Below are positions 15,570 through 23,338 of a stretch of 64,000 bases of DNA, piece by piece. Source of the DNA: Saccharothrix longispora. Lineage in GTDB: Bacteria; Actinomycetota; Actinomycetes; Mycobacteriales; Pseudonocardiaceae. Position 1 is the first letter of the stretch. Each line of letters starts with the position of its first letter. The notes under the pieces are model-generated. The model ran no database searches, was not told the DNA's origin, and worked only from the letters and a program-made list of their open reading frames with translations. The stretch lies in NCBI RefSeq assembly GCF_030852425.1, contig NZ_NSDM01000011.1, positions 1-64,000 on the forward strand, written 5' to 3'. Made by a program: the position numbers and the translations under genes.

Positions 15570-16383
15570 TTACGGTTTCCGGCCGATGCCCGCGTGGACG
15601 AGCATGTTCATCCCGGGTTCCTCCGCGATGTCCGCGGGTCCGCCGGGCCGCCACTCGCCGCACCCCACCAAACCCGGTTGCACCAGGTCGAACCCGGTGA
15701 ACAATTCGGCCACCGCGCGGTGCGGGCGCAGGGTGACCCGGTCCGGGCTCCGGCTCCGCTTGATCACGTCGGTCGCCACGGCGAGGTCGTCGCCCTGGTG
15801 GTCCCCGGTCACGTGGGTCAGCGCGAGGAAGCCGCCCGGCGGCAGCGCGTCCCGGTGGCGGCCGACGAGCCCGGCCGGGTCGTCCTCGTCCGGCACCCAG
15901 TGCAGCACCAGCAGCACGAGCAGCCCGACCGACTGGTCGAGGTCGAGCAACCGGCGCACCTCGGGGTCGCCCAGGACGGCGTCCGGGTCGCCCACGTCGG
16001 CCCGCACGACACCCGCCAGCTCGTTCCCGACCAGCATCGACTCGCCGTGCGCGACGGCCGCGGGATCGCGGTCGACGTAGACGACGCGGGCCTCGGGCAC
16101 CCGCACCCGGGCCACCTCGTGGACGTTGCCGACGGTCGGGACGCCCGACCCGATGTCGAGGGACTGCCGCACGCCGCGCTCCAGCATGAACCGCACCACG
16201 CGCCCCGGGAGCGCCCGGTTGACGCGGGCCGCGGTGCGCAGGCCGGGCACGGCCCCTCGATCCGCTCGCCGACCACGCGGTCCACCGCGAAGTCGTGCCC
16301 GCCCCCAGCATGTGGTCGTAGGTGCGCGCCATGCTCGGCGCGGAAATGTCCACACCGGCTGGAATCCATTCGCCTTGCTTCAT
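15570..16383 (-). pseudogene. SAM-dependent methyltransferase (DUF574 family), two frameshifts
   Basis: The intended product begins at ATG 16383 (MKQGEWIPAGVD) and ends at 15570, with the DUF574 motifs MARTYDHMLG, GHDFAVDR, VRFMLERGVRQ, LDIGSGVPTVGNVHEVAR and YVDRDPAAVAHG. The motifs lie in three frames. One G (minus strand) appears to be missing in the run at about 16302-16306 and one at about 16253-16256; restoring both rebuilds the continuous family pattern LGGGHDF and ERIEGAVPGL. Both gaps are in G homopolymers, so sequencing error is a serious alternative to true decay. The family is one of presumed methyltransferases common in actinomycetes, with unknown substrate. Confidence 0.8.
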
Positions 16384-16478
16384 TTTCCACACCTCTTCCC
16401 GGTCACGTCCCCTTTTCCGAGGCCCAGCGGACGAACGACCGACCACCGAACGGGTCTTATGGCGGTCCGCCCCTTTCG

Positions 16479-16720
16479 GTGAGAACAGGAGCGACGACGG
16501 CCGTCCCGGTGGCGCCCGGTCGACTGCCGCTGCTCGGGCACAGCCTGGAGATGCCGCGCAAGCGGCACGCGTTCACCTCATCACTGCGCGATCACGGTGA
16601 AGTGGTGCGAGCAGATCCGGGAACGGTGCGCACCTATTCCATGACGAGCCTCGGCTCGCGCACCAGGTGCTCGTCATCGACGGCGCGCGTTTCCGGAAGG
16701 CGCGATGTTCGACAAGCGTG
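16479..16720 (+). pseudogene. Cytochrome P450 N-terminal fragment
   Basis: A GTG at 16479 opens a frame with the P450 N-terminal pattern PVAPGRLPLLGHSLEM and RKRHAFTSSLRDHGEVV. The matching continuation HQVLVIDGARFRK lies in another frame from about 16660, and AMFDK in a third from about 16700. The heme-binding region and most of the enzyme are absent, because hydrolase-like sequence begins near 16722. This is a deleted, frameshifted gene remnant. Confidence 0.65.
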
Positions 16721-16721
16721 A

Positions 16722-17021
16722 TCGCCGCGACCGAGGCGGTGGACACGATCGCGCCGGACAACGTCGTCATCCCGTTCACGCGGCTGGTCGACGTGCCGGT
16801 GGTGGTCGTGGTCGGCGACGACAACCACTTCCGCGGGCGGCCGCTGGGCGGCGACTGCGCGTCGGGCGAGCGCCGGCGGCGTCGGAGCGCCGTTCGTCAC
16901 GGCCTCGGCCCGGCTGCGCGCGTTCGTGCTGCACGGGTACGGGCACCCGATCGACTACGCGCCGAGCGCCCCGGACCACCACCGCGAGGTCGTCGACTGG
17001 ACGCGCACCCTGGGCGCGTGA
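16722..17021 (+). pseudogene. Alpha/beta-hydrolase C-terminal fragment
   Basis: One frame reads DNVVIPFTRLVDVPVVVVVGDDNHF, a strand leading to the acid-residue loop of alpha/beta hydrolases. A different frame further on reads GAPFVTASARLRAFVL then GYGHPIDYAPSAPDHHREVV before a TGA at 17019-17021, which matches the catalytic-His end of the family. The first 60-70% of such a gene, including the Ser elbow, is missing. The fragment is joined directly to the P450 remnant. Confidence 0.6.
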
Positions 17022-17077
17022 CTCGTGGGGCGCGAACGCACGACACGCGGGGCCCGAACGCACGACTCGCGGGACGG

Positions 17078-17113
17078 CGGAGGGGGCGGGCCCGTGCGGG
17101 TCCGCCCCCTCCG
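17078..17113. terminator. Hairpin terminator after the GH3 gene
   Basis: CGGAGGGGGCGG (about 17078-17089) pairs with CCGCCCCCTCCG (17102-17113). It sits just downstream of the leftward GH3 stop. A short imperfect tandem repeat (CGAACGCACGAC plus CGCGGG, twice) precedes it at about 17034-17075. Confidence 0.65.
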
Positions 17114-17138
17114 TCCGATCAGGCCGGTCGGACCGGGG

Positions 17139-19763
17139 TCAGCCGGTCAGCTCGGCGCACGTCTTCGCGTCCGGGTCGGTGGCCGCCTCGGGCACCCACC
17201 GCACGTTCGCGAACGACGCCTGGAACGCGCCCTCCGTGTAGACCAGGAACGGCGTGTTGACGTTCTCCAGGTCGAGCCCGCCCTGCTCGAAGCAGGCGAC
17301 CGGGATCTTGACCGTGGACTTCACGCCCGCCGGCAGCCCCGTGAACACGTTCGTGGCGTTGACCTCGGCGAAGCACGGGTAGGTGCAGTGCGTGCTGACC
17401 ACCGTCCGCGCCGCGGGCGCCTGGTGCACCACCACGTCGAACACCAGCGCCGCCCGGGCGTTGACGTACCCGCGCAGGTCGCTGCCGCCCGCCGGGTCCT
17501 GGAGGTAGAGCTGGCCCGCGCCCGTGCCGGTCCAGGTCGTCCTCAGGCCGTCGCCCTGCACGTTCACGTCCGCCGGCACCACGGTGATGTTGGTGTGCGC
17601 GGCCTCCGCGTCCGGGCCCAGCTCCGTGCCGCTCCAGTTGTCCGGGGAGCCGATGAAGCTCTTGTAGGGCGCCACGTCGACCCGGTTGAACAGCTCCAGG
17701 TCCTCGGTCGCGACCCCGCCGCCACCGCCGCCCGAGCAGCCGAACTCGGGCGAGGTCTCGTCGAGCCGGCCGATGTTCCGGAACGACCAGGTCCTGAGGC
17801 CGTAGCCGGGCTTGAACAGCGGGTCGTAGCCCTCGACGCCCGGGTTCAGCGGCGTCTGGCACGCCGCCTTCGGCCACGAGTAGGACAGCGTGCCGGTGTA
17901 GCCCGGGTAGGTGTGGCGGCCCCGCACCAGCAGGTCGACCACGCCGCCGCCCTCGGTGCCGGGCAGCCACGCCGCCACGAACGCGTCCGAGCGGTTCAGC
18001 TCCTTGTTCACGTACAGCGGGCGGCCCGACACGTAGACCGTGACGACGGGCGTGCCCTTGCCGCTGACCTTGTCCAGCACGGCCAGGTCGTTCGGGTACA
18101 GCTTGGCGGCCTCCAGCGTGCGCTTGCCGATGTCGCCGACGCCCTCCGCGTACGGGGTCTCGCCGATCACCGCGACGACGGCGTCGAACCCTGCCGGGTC
18201 GACGTCGCCGGTCTCGCTGAACACCACGTTCGCCTCGCCGAGGGCCTCCTTGAGCCCGCCGAGGACGGTCTGGCCGTTCGGGAAGTCGGCGTTGGTGTTG
18301 CCGGTGCCCTGCCAGGTCAGCGTCCAGCCGCCGGTCTGGTTCTGCATCGAGTCGGCCGACTTGCCGACGACCAGCACCTTCGACCGCCTGTCCAGCGGCA
18401 GCGTGCGGTTGTTGTTCTTCAGCAGCACCTGCGACTTGCGGACGGCCTCGCGGGCGAGCTTGCGCGCCTCCAGGGCGTCGGCGTCACCGGCGTGGCGGCG
18501 CTCCGACGGCTTCTCGCCGTCCAGCACGCCCGAGCGCAGCTTGACGCGCAGGATGCGGGTCACCGCGTCGTCGATCCGCGACATGGCGATCTGGCCGCCC
18601 TCGACCTGGGCGATCGTGTTGGCGATGAACGCCTTCCAGTCGTTGGGCACCATGACGACGTCGATGCCGGCGTTGACCGCCTGCGGGCACGAGGCGTTGG
18701 TGCAGCCCGCGACCTGGCCGATGCCGTTCCAGTCGGAGACGACGAGGCCGTCGAAGCCCATCTTGCCCTTGAGGATGTCGTTCACCGCGAGCTTGCTGCC
18801 GTGCAGCTTGCCCTCGGCGATCCCGGCTTCCTCGTTGTCCCACGAGTTGAACGAGACCATCACGGTCTGGGCGCCGGCGGCGAGCGCGCCGTAGTAGCCC
18901 TGGCCGTGGACGTTGATCATCTCGGCGACGGTGGCCGGGTTGACGCCCTGGTCCTTGCCGCCGGTGGTGCCGCCGTCGCCGATGAAGTGCTTGGCGGTGG
19001 CGAGCACGCCGACGTCGCGCCTGCTCCTGCCCTGGAGGCCGATGGTGGCCTCGTAGCCGTAGGCGCGGGTGATCCGCGGGTCCTCCGAGTAGCCCTCGTA
19101 GGTGCGGCCCCAGCGGTCGTCGAGCGGCACGGCCAGCGTCGGCGCGAACGCCCAGTCCTGGCCGGTCGCGCGGATCTGCTCGGCGGTCGCCTCGTGCACG
19201 TCCCTGATCAGGCACGGGTCGTGCGCGGCACCCAGGCCGATGTTGTGCGGGAAGACGGTGGCGCCGTAGACGTTGTTGTTGCCGTGCACGGCGTCGATGC
19301 CCCAGATGACGGGCACCTTCGTGCGGCTCGCCTTCGACGCGTCCCAGTAGGCGTCGGCCAGCGACAGCCACGCGTCCACCGGGGCGTGCTTGTCGCGGTT
19401 CGGCCACGACCCGCCGCCGTTGAGCACCGATCCGATGCCGTACTCGCGGACCTCCTCCGGGGTGATCGCGGCGATCTCCGGCTGGGTCATCTGGCCGACC
19501 TTCTCGGCCAGGGTCATGCTCTCGACGATCTTCTTGATCCGGCGCTCGTCGGAGGGGCGGGACTCGACCCGGCTGTCCACCCTCGGCCAGTCGGAGAGCG
19601 TCGGCAGGGTCTTCTCGATGCGGGCGCACCCGTGCTCGGTGCGCGGCTCCCCGATGACCGGTTGGCGGGGCTTCGAGTCCGGGGAGGCGCTCGCCACGCC
19701 TCCGCTGAGGAGACCGGCGGCGAGCACCGCGGCCAGCGCGGCGCTCAGTGATCTGCGGGACAT
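17139..19763 (-). CDS. Secreted GH3 beta-glucosidase / exo-beta-glucanase
   Basis: This 874-residue protein has a signal peptide (about 1-27, ending GVASAS), a GH3 N-terminal TIM barrel (about 75-400; VIWGIDAVHGNNNV, KHFIGDG) with the catalytic nucleophile Asp in LVVSDWNG, a GH3 C-terminal domain (about 430-640; RKSQVLLKNN, SGRPLYV, AWLPGTEGGGV), and a C-terminal beta-sandwich (about 690-874) like the Exop_C domain of the ExoP-type exo-1,3/1,4-beta-glucanases. It should release glucose from beta-glucan oligosaccharides outside the cell. An imperfect CebR-like site (19839-19852) lies 76 bp upstream. The gene is divergent from the polyester hydrolase gene. Confidence 0.93.
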   Translation of the reverse strand: MSRRSLSAALAAVLAAGLLSGGVASASPDSKPRQPVIGEPRTEHGCARIEKTLPTLSDWPRVDSRVESRPSDERRIKKIVESMTLAEKVGQMTQPEIAAITPEEVREYGIGSVLNGGGSWPNRDKHAPVDAWLSLADAYWDASKASRTKVPVIWGIDAVHGNNNVYGATVFPHNIGLGAAHDPCLIRDVHEATAEQIRATGQDWAFAPTLAVPLDDRWGRTYEGYSEDPRITRAYGYEATIGLQGRSRRDVGVLATAKHFIGDGGTTGGKDQGVNPATVAEMINVHGQGYYGALAAGAQTVMVSFNSWDNEEAGIAEGKLHGSKLAVNDILKGKMGFDGLVVSDWNGIGQVAGCTNASCPQAVNAGIDVVMVPNDWKAFIANTIAQVEGGQIAMSRIDDAVTRILRVKLRSGVLDGEKPSERRHAGDADALEARKLAREAVRKSQVLLKNNNRTLPLDRRSKVLVVGKSADSMQNQTGGWTLTWQGTGNTNADFPNGQTVLGGLKEALGEANVVFSETGDVDPAGFDAVVAVIGETPYAEGVGDIGKRTLEAAKLYPNDLAVLDKVSGKGTPVVTVYVSGRPLYVNKELNRSDAFVAAWLPGTEGGGVVDLLVRGRHTYPGYTGTLSYSWPKAACQTPLNPGVEGYDPLFKPGYGLRTWSFRNIGRLDETSPEFGCSGGGGGGVATEDLELFNRVDVAPYKSFIGSPDNWSGTELGPDAEAAHTNITVVPADVNVQGDGLRTTWTGTGAGQLYLQDPAGGSDLRGYVNARAALVFDVVVHQAPAARTVVSTHCTYPCFAEVNATNVFTGLPAGVKSTVKIPVACFEQGGLDLENVNTPFLVYTEGAFQASFANVRWVPEAATDPDAKTCAELTG

Positions 19764-19838
19764 CAGTGTTCCGTTCGTCAGGGGCGACGGCTTCGTCGTG
19801 CCCGATCCTCGTTCCGGTACCGGTTCCGGTCAAGGGGG

Positions 19839-19852
19839 TGAGAGCGCTTCCG
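19839..19852. promoter_or_regulatory. Imperfect CebR/LacI-like operator upstream of the GH3 gene
   Basis: TGAGAGCGCTTCCG matches TGGGAGCGCTCCCA at 11 of 14 positions, including the GAGCGCT core. The 300-bp divergent region (19764-20062) also holds a 12-bp direct repeat GTCGTCCCGGTA at 19861-19872 and about 19880-19891 and an AT-rich patch around 19890-19960 suitable for promoters. Confidence 0.5.
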
Positions 19853-20062
19853 TGCAGCTAGTCGTCCCGGTAAATGACCGTCGTCCCGGTACTCGTGATT
19901 TATTTTCATATTCGACGTGTCGAGACGGAGAACCACTACTTTAGCGGTTGAGTGATATTCCTTACTTGACTTCCGAGTAGGTACACGGGCACGCTCTGCC
20001 ACCGGGAAGCCCGTCCACTGAGGACTCACCACCAGTCCTTCCCGAACGAGAAGAGCGCAACC

Positions 20063-20926
20063 ATGAGGTCACCCCTGTCCCGCCGCGCCCTGGTCCTGGC
20101 CGCGGCGGTCGCCCTCACCACGCCCACCGCGGTCGCCCAGGCCGCCGACAACCCCCACGAGCGCGGACCGGCGCCGACCACCGCGAGCATCGAGGCCGCG
20201 CGCGGCCCGTTCGCCACCGCCCAGACCACCGTGTCGTCCCTGGCGGTGTCCGGGTTCGGCGGCGGCACCATCCACTACCCCACCAGCACGGCGGAGGGCA
20301 CCTTCGGCGCGGTCGCCGTCTCGCCCGGCTACACCGCGGCGCAGTCGAGCATCTCCTGGCTCGGCCCGCGCCTGGCGTCACAGGGCTTCGTCGTGTTCAC
20401 CATCGACACCAACTCCCGCTACGACCAGCCGTCCTCGCGCGGCGACCAACTGCTCGCGGCCCTGGACTACCTGACCAGGTCCAGCTCCGTGCGCGACCGG
20501 ATCGACCCCGACCGGCTGGGCGTCATGGGCCACTCGATGGGCGGCGGCGGCGCGCTGGAGGCCACCAAGGACCGACCCTCGCTCCAGGCGTCGATCCCGT
20601 TGACCGCCTGGAACACCACCAAGAGCTGGCCCACCGTGCGGACGCCGACGCTCCTCATCGGCGCGGAGAACGACTCCGTCGCCTCGGTGACCACGCACTC
20701 CGAGCGGTTCTACACCGGCCTGCCGTCCACCCTGGACAAGGCGTACCTGGAGCTGAACGGCGCGAGCCACTTCGCGCCCAACACCCCCAACACGACGATC
20801 GCGAAGTACAGCATCGCGTGGCTCAAGCGGTTCATCGACGACGACACCCGCTACGAGCAGTTCCTGTGCCCGGCGCCGCGCGGCACGGCCATCTCCGAGT
20901 ACCGCGACACCTGCCCGCATTCCTGA
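20063..20926 (+). CDS. Secreted polyester hydrolase (cutinase / type I PET-hydrolase-like)
   Basis: A 287-residue enzyme with a signal peptide (about 1-27). The alpha/beta-hydrolase core carries oxyanion Tyr90 in SPGYTA, nucleophile Ser158 in GHSMGGGG (Met159 as second oxyanion residue), subsite Trp183 in TAWNTTKSW, Asp204 in GAENDSVAS and His236 in GASHFAPN, ending with a disulfide pair Cys269/Cys284 (FLCP...DTCP). The pattern closely follows the Thermobifida cutinase/PET-hydrolase family. A single C-terminal disulfide and lack of the extra disulfide of IsPETase place it with type I enzymes. Natural substrates are probably cutin-like or other polyesters. ATG 20063 follows a GAAGAGCGCAACC leader. 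It is divergent from the GH3 gene. Confidence 0.9.
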   Translation: MRSPLSRRALVLAAAVALTTPTAVAQAADNPHERGPAPTTASIEAARGPFATAQTTVSSLAVSGFGGGTIHYPTSTAEGTFGAVAVSPGYTAAQSSISWLGPRLASQGFVVFTIDTNSRYDQPSSRGDQLLAALDYLTRSSSVRDRIDPDRLGVMGHSMGGGGALEATKDRPSLQASIPLTAWNTTKSWPTVRTPTLLIGAENDSVASVTTHSERFYTGLPSTLDKAYLELNGASHFAPNTPNTTIAKYSIAWLKRFIDDDTRYEQFLCPAPRGTAISEYRDTCPHS

Positions 20927-21299
20927 CCCGGTCCCACCCGCCCGTTCGACGCGGTCGACCGGTGGGCCGACCGGCGGTGCCGTCCGCCCTGTTCAGAGGG
21001 GTGAACAGCACCGCCGGTCCGACCCGGGAAAGCGCTTGCCACGATGAACGGCCATGCGTTACCTTCCATTGTGGGAGCGTTCCCAGAACCTGTCCGGCGG
21101 GTGCCAGGACGTCCCGGCGACGCACCGGCGGCGGGCGTTGCCGGGGTCGAAGGGCCGTCGCCGGCGTGGACGGGCACCGCGTGAGCGCTCACGCGACGCC
21201 CGCGGGTCTCCTCGTGGCGACCCCCGCGCCGGCGGCGGCTCCGACGGCTCCCGCCCGCCGTGGTGGCAACACCCCCGCCGCGAGCGGCCACTACGGGAC
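20927..21299. other. 373-bp intergenic region with LacI-family operators but no enzyme gene
   Basis: No convincing gene. It contains GGGAAAGCGCTTGCC at about 21026-21040 and a near-perfect CebR box at 21072-21085, a layout typical of a glycoside-hydrolase promoter, yet the next gene is the ECF sigma factor more than 200 bp on. Confidence 0.5.
21072..21085. promoter_or_regulatory. CebR-type operator, 13 of 14 match
   Basis: TGGGAGCGTTCCCA differs from the perfect palindrome by one base. It lies 215 bp upstream of the sigma-factor start and 146 bp after the polyester hydrolase stop. Confidence 0.65.
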
Positions 21300-21926
21300 A
21301 TGACGATCGACGACCCCCGCGAGCGCGGGCCGGACGAGCGAGGTCCGGACGACCGGGCGCTGTGGGACCAGGCCGCGGCCGGCAGCGGGCACGCCTTCGG
21401 CGTCCTGTTCGACCGGCACGCCAAGGCCGTCTACAACCACTGCTTCCGGCTGACCGCGTCGTGGAGCGCCGCCGAGGACCACCTCCAGAGCACCTTCCTG
21501 CTGGCGTGGCGCAAGCGCGACGGGCTGCGGCTGGAGCACGACTCGGCCCTGCCGTGGCTGCTGGCCGTGGCGACCAACGTGGTGCGCGGCGACCGGCGCG
21601 CGCTGGCGCGGCGGCTGCGGCTGTTCCGGCGCGCCCCCGCCGAAGCCCCGGTGCCCGACCACGCCGACCTCGTCGCCGAGCGCGTCGACGACCAGCGGCG
21701 GATGGCGGTGCTGCTGGCCGCGGTGGAGGAGCTGCCCCGCAACGAGCGGGAGGCGCTCGCGCTGTGCGTGTGGTCCGGGGTGTCCTACGCGGACGCCGCG
21801 GGAGTGCTCGGCATCGCCGAGGGCAGCGTGCGTGCCCGGGTCAGCAAGGCCAAGGCCCGGTTGACCCGCAGGTTGGGCCCGCCACCCGCCGTCGCCGTCC
21901 CCGCGTTGTCCCTGGAGGACCGATGA
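21300..21926 (+). CDS. ECF-type RNA polymerase sigma factor
   Basis: A 208-residue sigma-70 group 4 protein. Region 2 spans about 25-95 (FGVLFDRHAKAVYNHCFRL, SAAEDHLQSTFLLAWRKRD) and region 4 about 140-195 (LPRNEREALALCVWSGVSY, GVLGIAEGSVRARVSKAKA). ATG 21300 starts a natural N-terminus; earlier in-frame codons give Arg-rich non-sigma sequence. The stop overlaps the start of a membrane protein (ATGA at 21923-21926), the common layout for an ECF factor with a cognate membrane partner. The target promoter is not identified; a CebR-like box lies upstream. Confidence 0.9.
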   Translation: MTIDDPRERGPDERGPDDRALWDQAAAGSGHAFGVLFDRHAKAVYNHCFRLTASWSAAEDHLQSTFLLAWRKRDGLRLEHDSALPWLLAVATNVVRGDRRALARRLRLFRRAPAEAPVPDHADLVAERVDDQRRMAVLLAAVEELPRNEREALALCVWSGVSYADAAGVLGIAEGSVRARVSKAKARLTRRLGPPPAVAVPALSLEDR

Positions 21927-22780
21927 ACAGCACGCTCCCCCCGGCCCGCGACCTGCCGCCGGGCCGGCGGGCCGAGATCCGCGCCGAGCTGGAGCGCGCC
22001 GTCTCGCGCGGCGCCCGACGCCTGCGGTACGCGCCGCTGGTCGCCGCCGGTCTCGCGGCGGCGGCCGTGGTCGCGCTGGTCGCCGTGATCGCGCCGGGAC
22101 AGCGCTCCGGGGGCGCGGAGGTCGCTGCCGACCCGACGACCACCGCCGCGACGACCACCGCCGCGACGACGGCCGCGAAGCTGCCCGGCGCCGACCCGGT
22201 GGTCACCGGCCTCACGCCGGAGCGGATCGCCGAGGTCGAGGAGGGCTGCCGGGCGATCGCGGGCGTCCGGGGCACGCCGAGGCTCTACCAGTACGCACCC
22301 CGCGCCGGCGGTGACTTCGCCCTGGTCCTCACGGAGGACTCGGCGCTGGACTGCACCGTCGACGGCCCCGGGATGCCCTTCAACTCGGGGCTGCGGTCCG
22401 GGTTCGACCTCGGCACGCTGGTGGGGCCGGTGTCCGTCGACCTCAACGGCGGCCGGGCCGGCGGCGACGTGCCGGGCAACAAGGCCCAGTACCGCGGGCA
22501 GGCGGGCGCCGAGTTCGTGGCCGGCCGCGTCACGGCGGACGTCGCCTCGGTGACCTGGGAGCAGCGGGGTGAGACCGTGTCGGCCACCGTCGCCAACGGC
22601 ACGTTCGTCGCCTACCTCGAACACCCGAGCACCTGGGAGATCCCGAACGACTTCACGCTCGGCGAGGTCCGCGCCCACGACGCGTCCGGCCGGTTGCTGG
22701 GCGGCTTCGACCCGGCCGGCCGGGGCACGTGGTGCGCCGCCGACCCGGCGCCCTGCGGAGCCGGCACGCGCTGGAGGTGA
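21923..22780 (+). CDS. Membrane-anchored protein coupled to the ECF sigma factor
   Basis: A 285-residue protein with an N-terminal cytoplasmic segment of about 35 residues (LPPGRRAEIRAELERAVSRG), one transmembrane helix (about 38-58, APLVAAGLAAAAVVALVAVI), a Thr/Ala-rich spacer and a large extracytoplasmic domain with no family I recognise. Its ATG overlaps the sigma factor stop, preceded by GGAGGA. Topology and coupling suggest an anti-sigma or signal-receiving partner, but the short cytoplasmic part has no zinc-binding HxxxCxxC motif, so this is inference. Confidence 0.7.
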   Translation: MNSTLPPARDLPPGRRAEIRAELERAVSRGARRLRYAPLVAAGLAAAAVVALVAVIAPGQRSGGAEVAADPTTTAATTTAATTAAKLPGADPVVTGLTPERIAEVEEGCRAIAGVRGTPRLYQYAPRAGGDFALVLTEDSALDCTVDGPGMPFNSGLRSGFDLGTLVGPVSVDLNGGRAGGDVPGNKAQYRGQAGAEFVAGRVTADVASVTWEQRGETVSATVANGTFVAYLEHPSTWEIPNDFTLGEVRAHDASGRLLGGFDPAGRGTWCAADPAPCGAGTRWR

Positions 22781-22786
22781 CCCGGC

Positions 22787-23245
22787 CTACCGGGGCGCGT
22801 CGGGCGACGACACGCCCCGGTAGGGCAGGGTCCGGCTGTAGACGATGTTCGTGGTGGTGCTGCCGAACGCCATCAGCTCGTCCACCACCCGTTCCAGGTG
22901 CGCCATGGAGGTGGCGGCGACCTTGAGGGTGTAGCAGTCGTCGCCCGTGGTGCGCAGGCACTCCAGCACCTCGCCGCGCTCGGCGAGCAGCGCGCGCAGC
23001 GGCTCGTGCCGGTTGCCGGGGTACTTCAGCCGCACGACGGCCAGCACGGCGTAGCCGACCTTCGCCAGGTCCACCTCGGCGTGGTAGCCGGTGACCACGC
23101 CGGTGGACTCCAGGCGGCGCAGGCGCTCGGTGGTCGCGGACGCGCTGAGGTTGACCCGGCGGCCCAGCTCGGTGAGCGCGAGGCGGCCGTCCCGTTGCAG
23201 CTCGGTCAGGATCGCCCAGTCGGTGGCGTCGAGGTTCACGGCCAT
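22787..23245 (-). CDS. Lrp/AsnC-family transcriptional regulator
   Basis: A 152-residue regulator with an N-terminal winged HTH (LDATDWAILTELQRDGRLAL, LGRRVNLSASATTERLRRLE, residues 5-60) and a C-terminal RAM/AsnC ligand-binding domain (about 68-145, VLECLRTTGDDCYTLKV). Lrp-type proteins form octamers and sense amino acids or other small molecules. It is divergent from the LLM oxidoreductase gene with about 93 bp between starts, so it may control itself and that gene. It converges with the ECF partner gene with only 6 bp between stops. Confidence 0.92.
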   Translation of the reverse strand: MAVNLDATDWAILTELQRDGRLALTELGRRVNLSASATTERLRRLESTGVVTGYHAEVDLAKVGYAVLAVVRLKYPGNRHEPLRALLAERGEVLECLRTTGDDCYTLKVAATSMAHLERVVDELMAFGSTTTNIVYSRTLPYRGVSSPDAPR

Positions 23246-23338
23246 CCGGCCAACCTACCGTGGATTCCACGGCCCCGGGCCGTGCGGACCGTGGACGGTC
23301 CCTTCACCGGTGGAGCCCTCGCGCCTAGCCTTGGTGGG

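Noticed and set aside
17025-19751. 908-codon plus-strand frame antisense to the GH3 gene
   Set aside because: The GH3 protein on the minus strand shows signal peptide, catalytic motifs and full domain order; the plus frame is its shadow.
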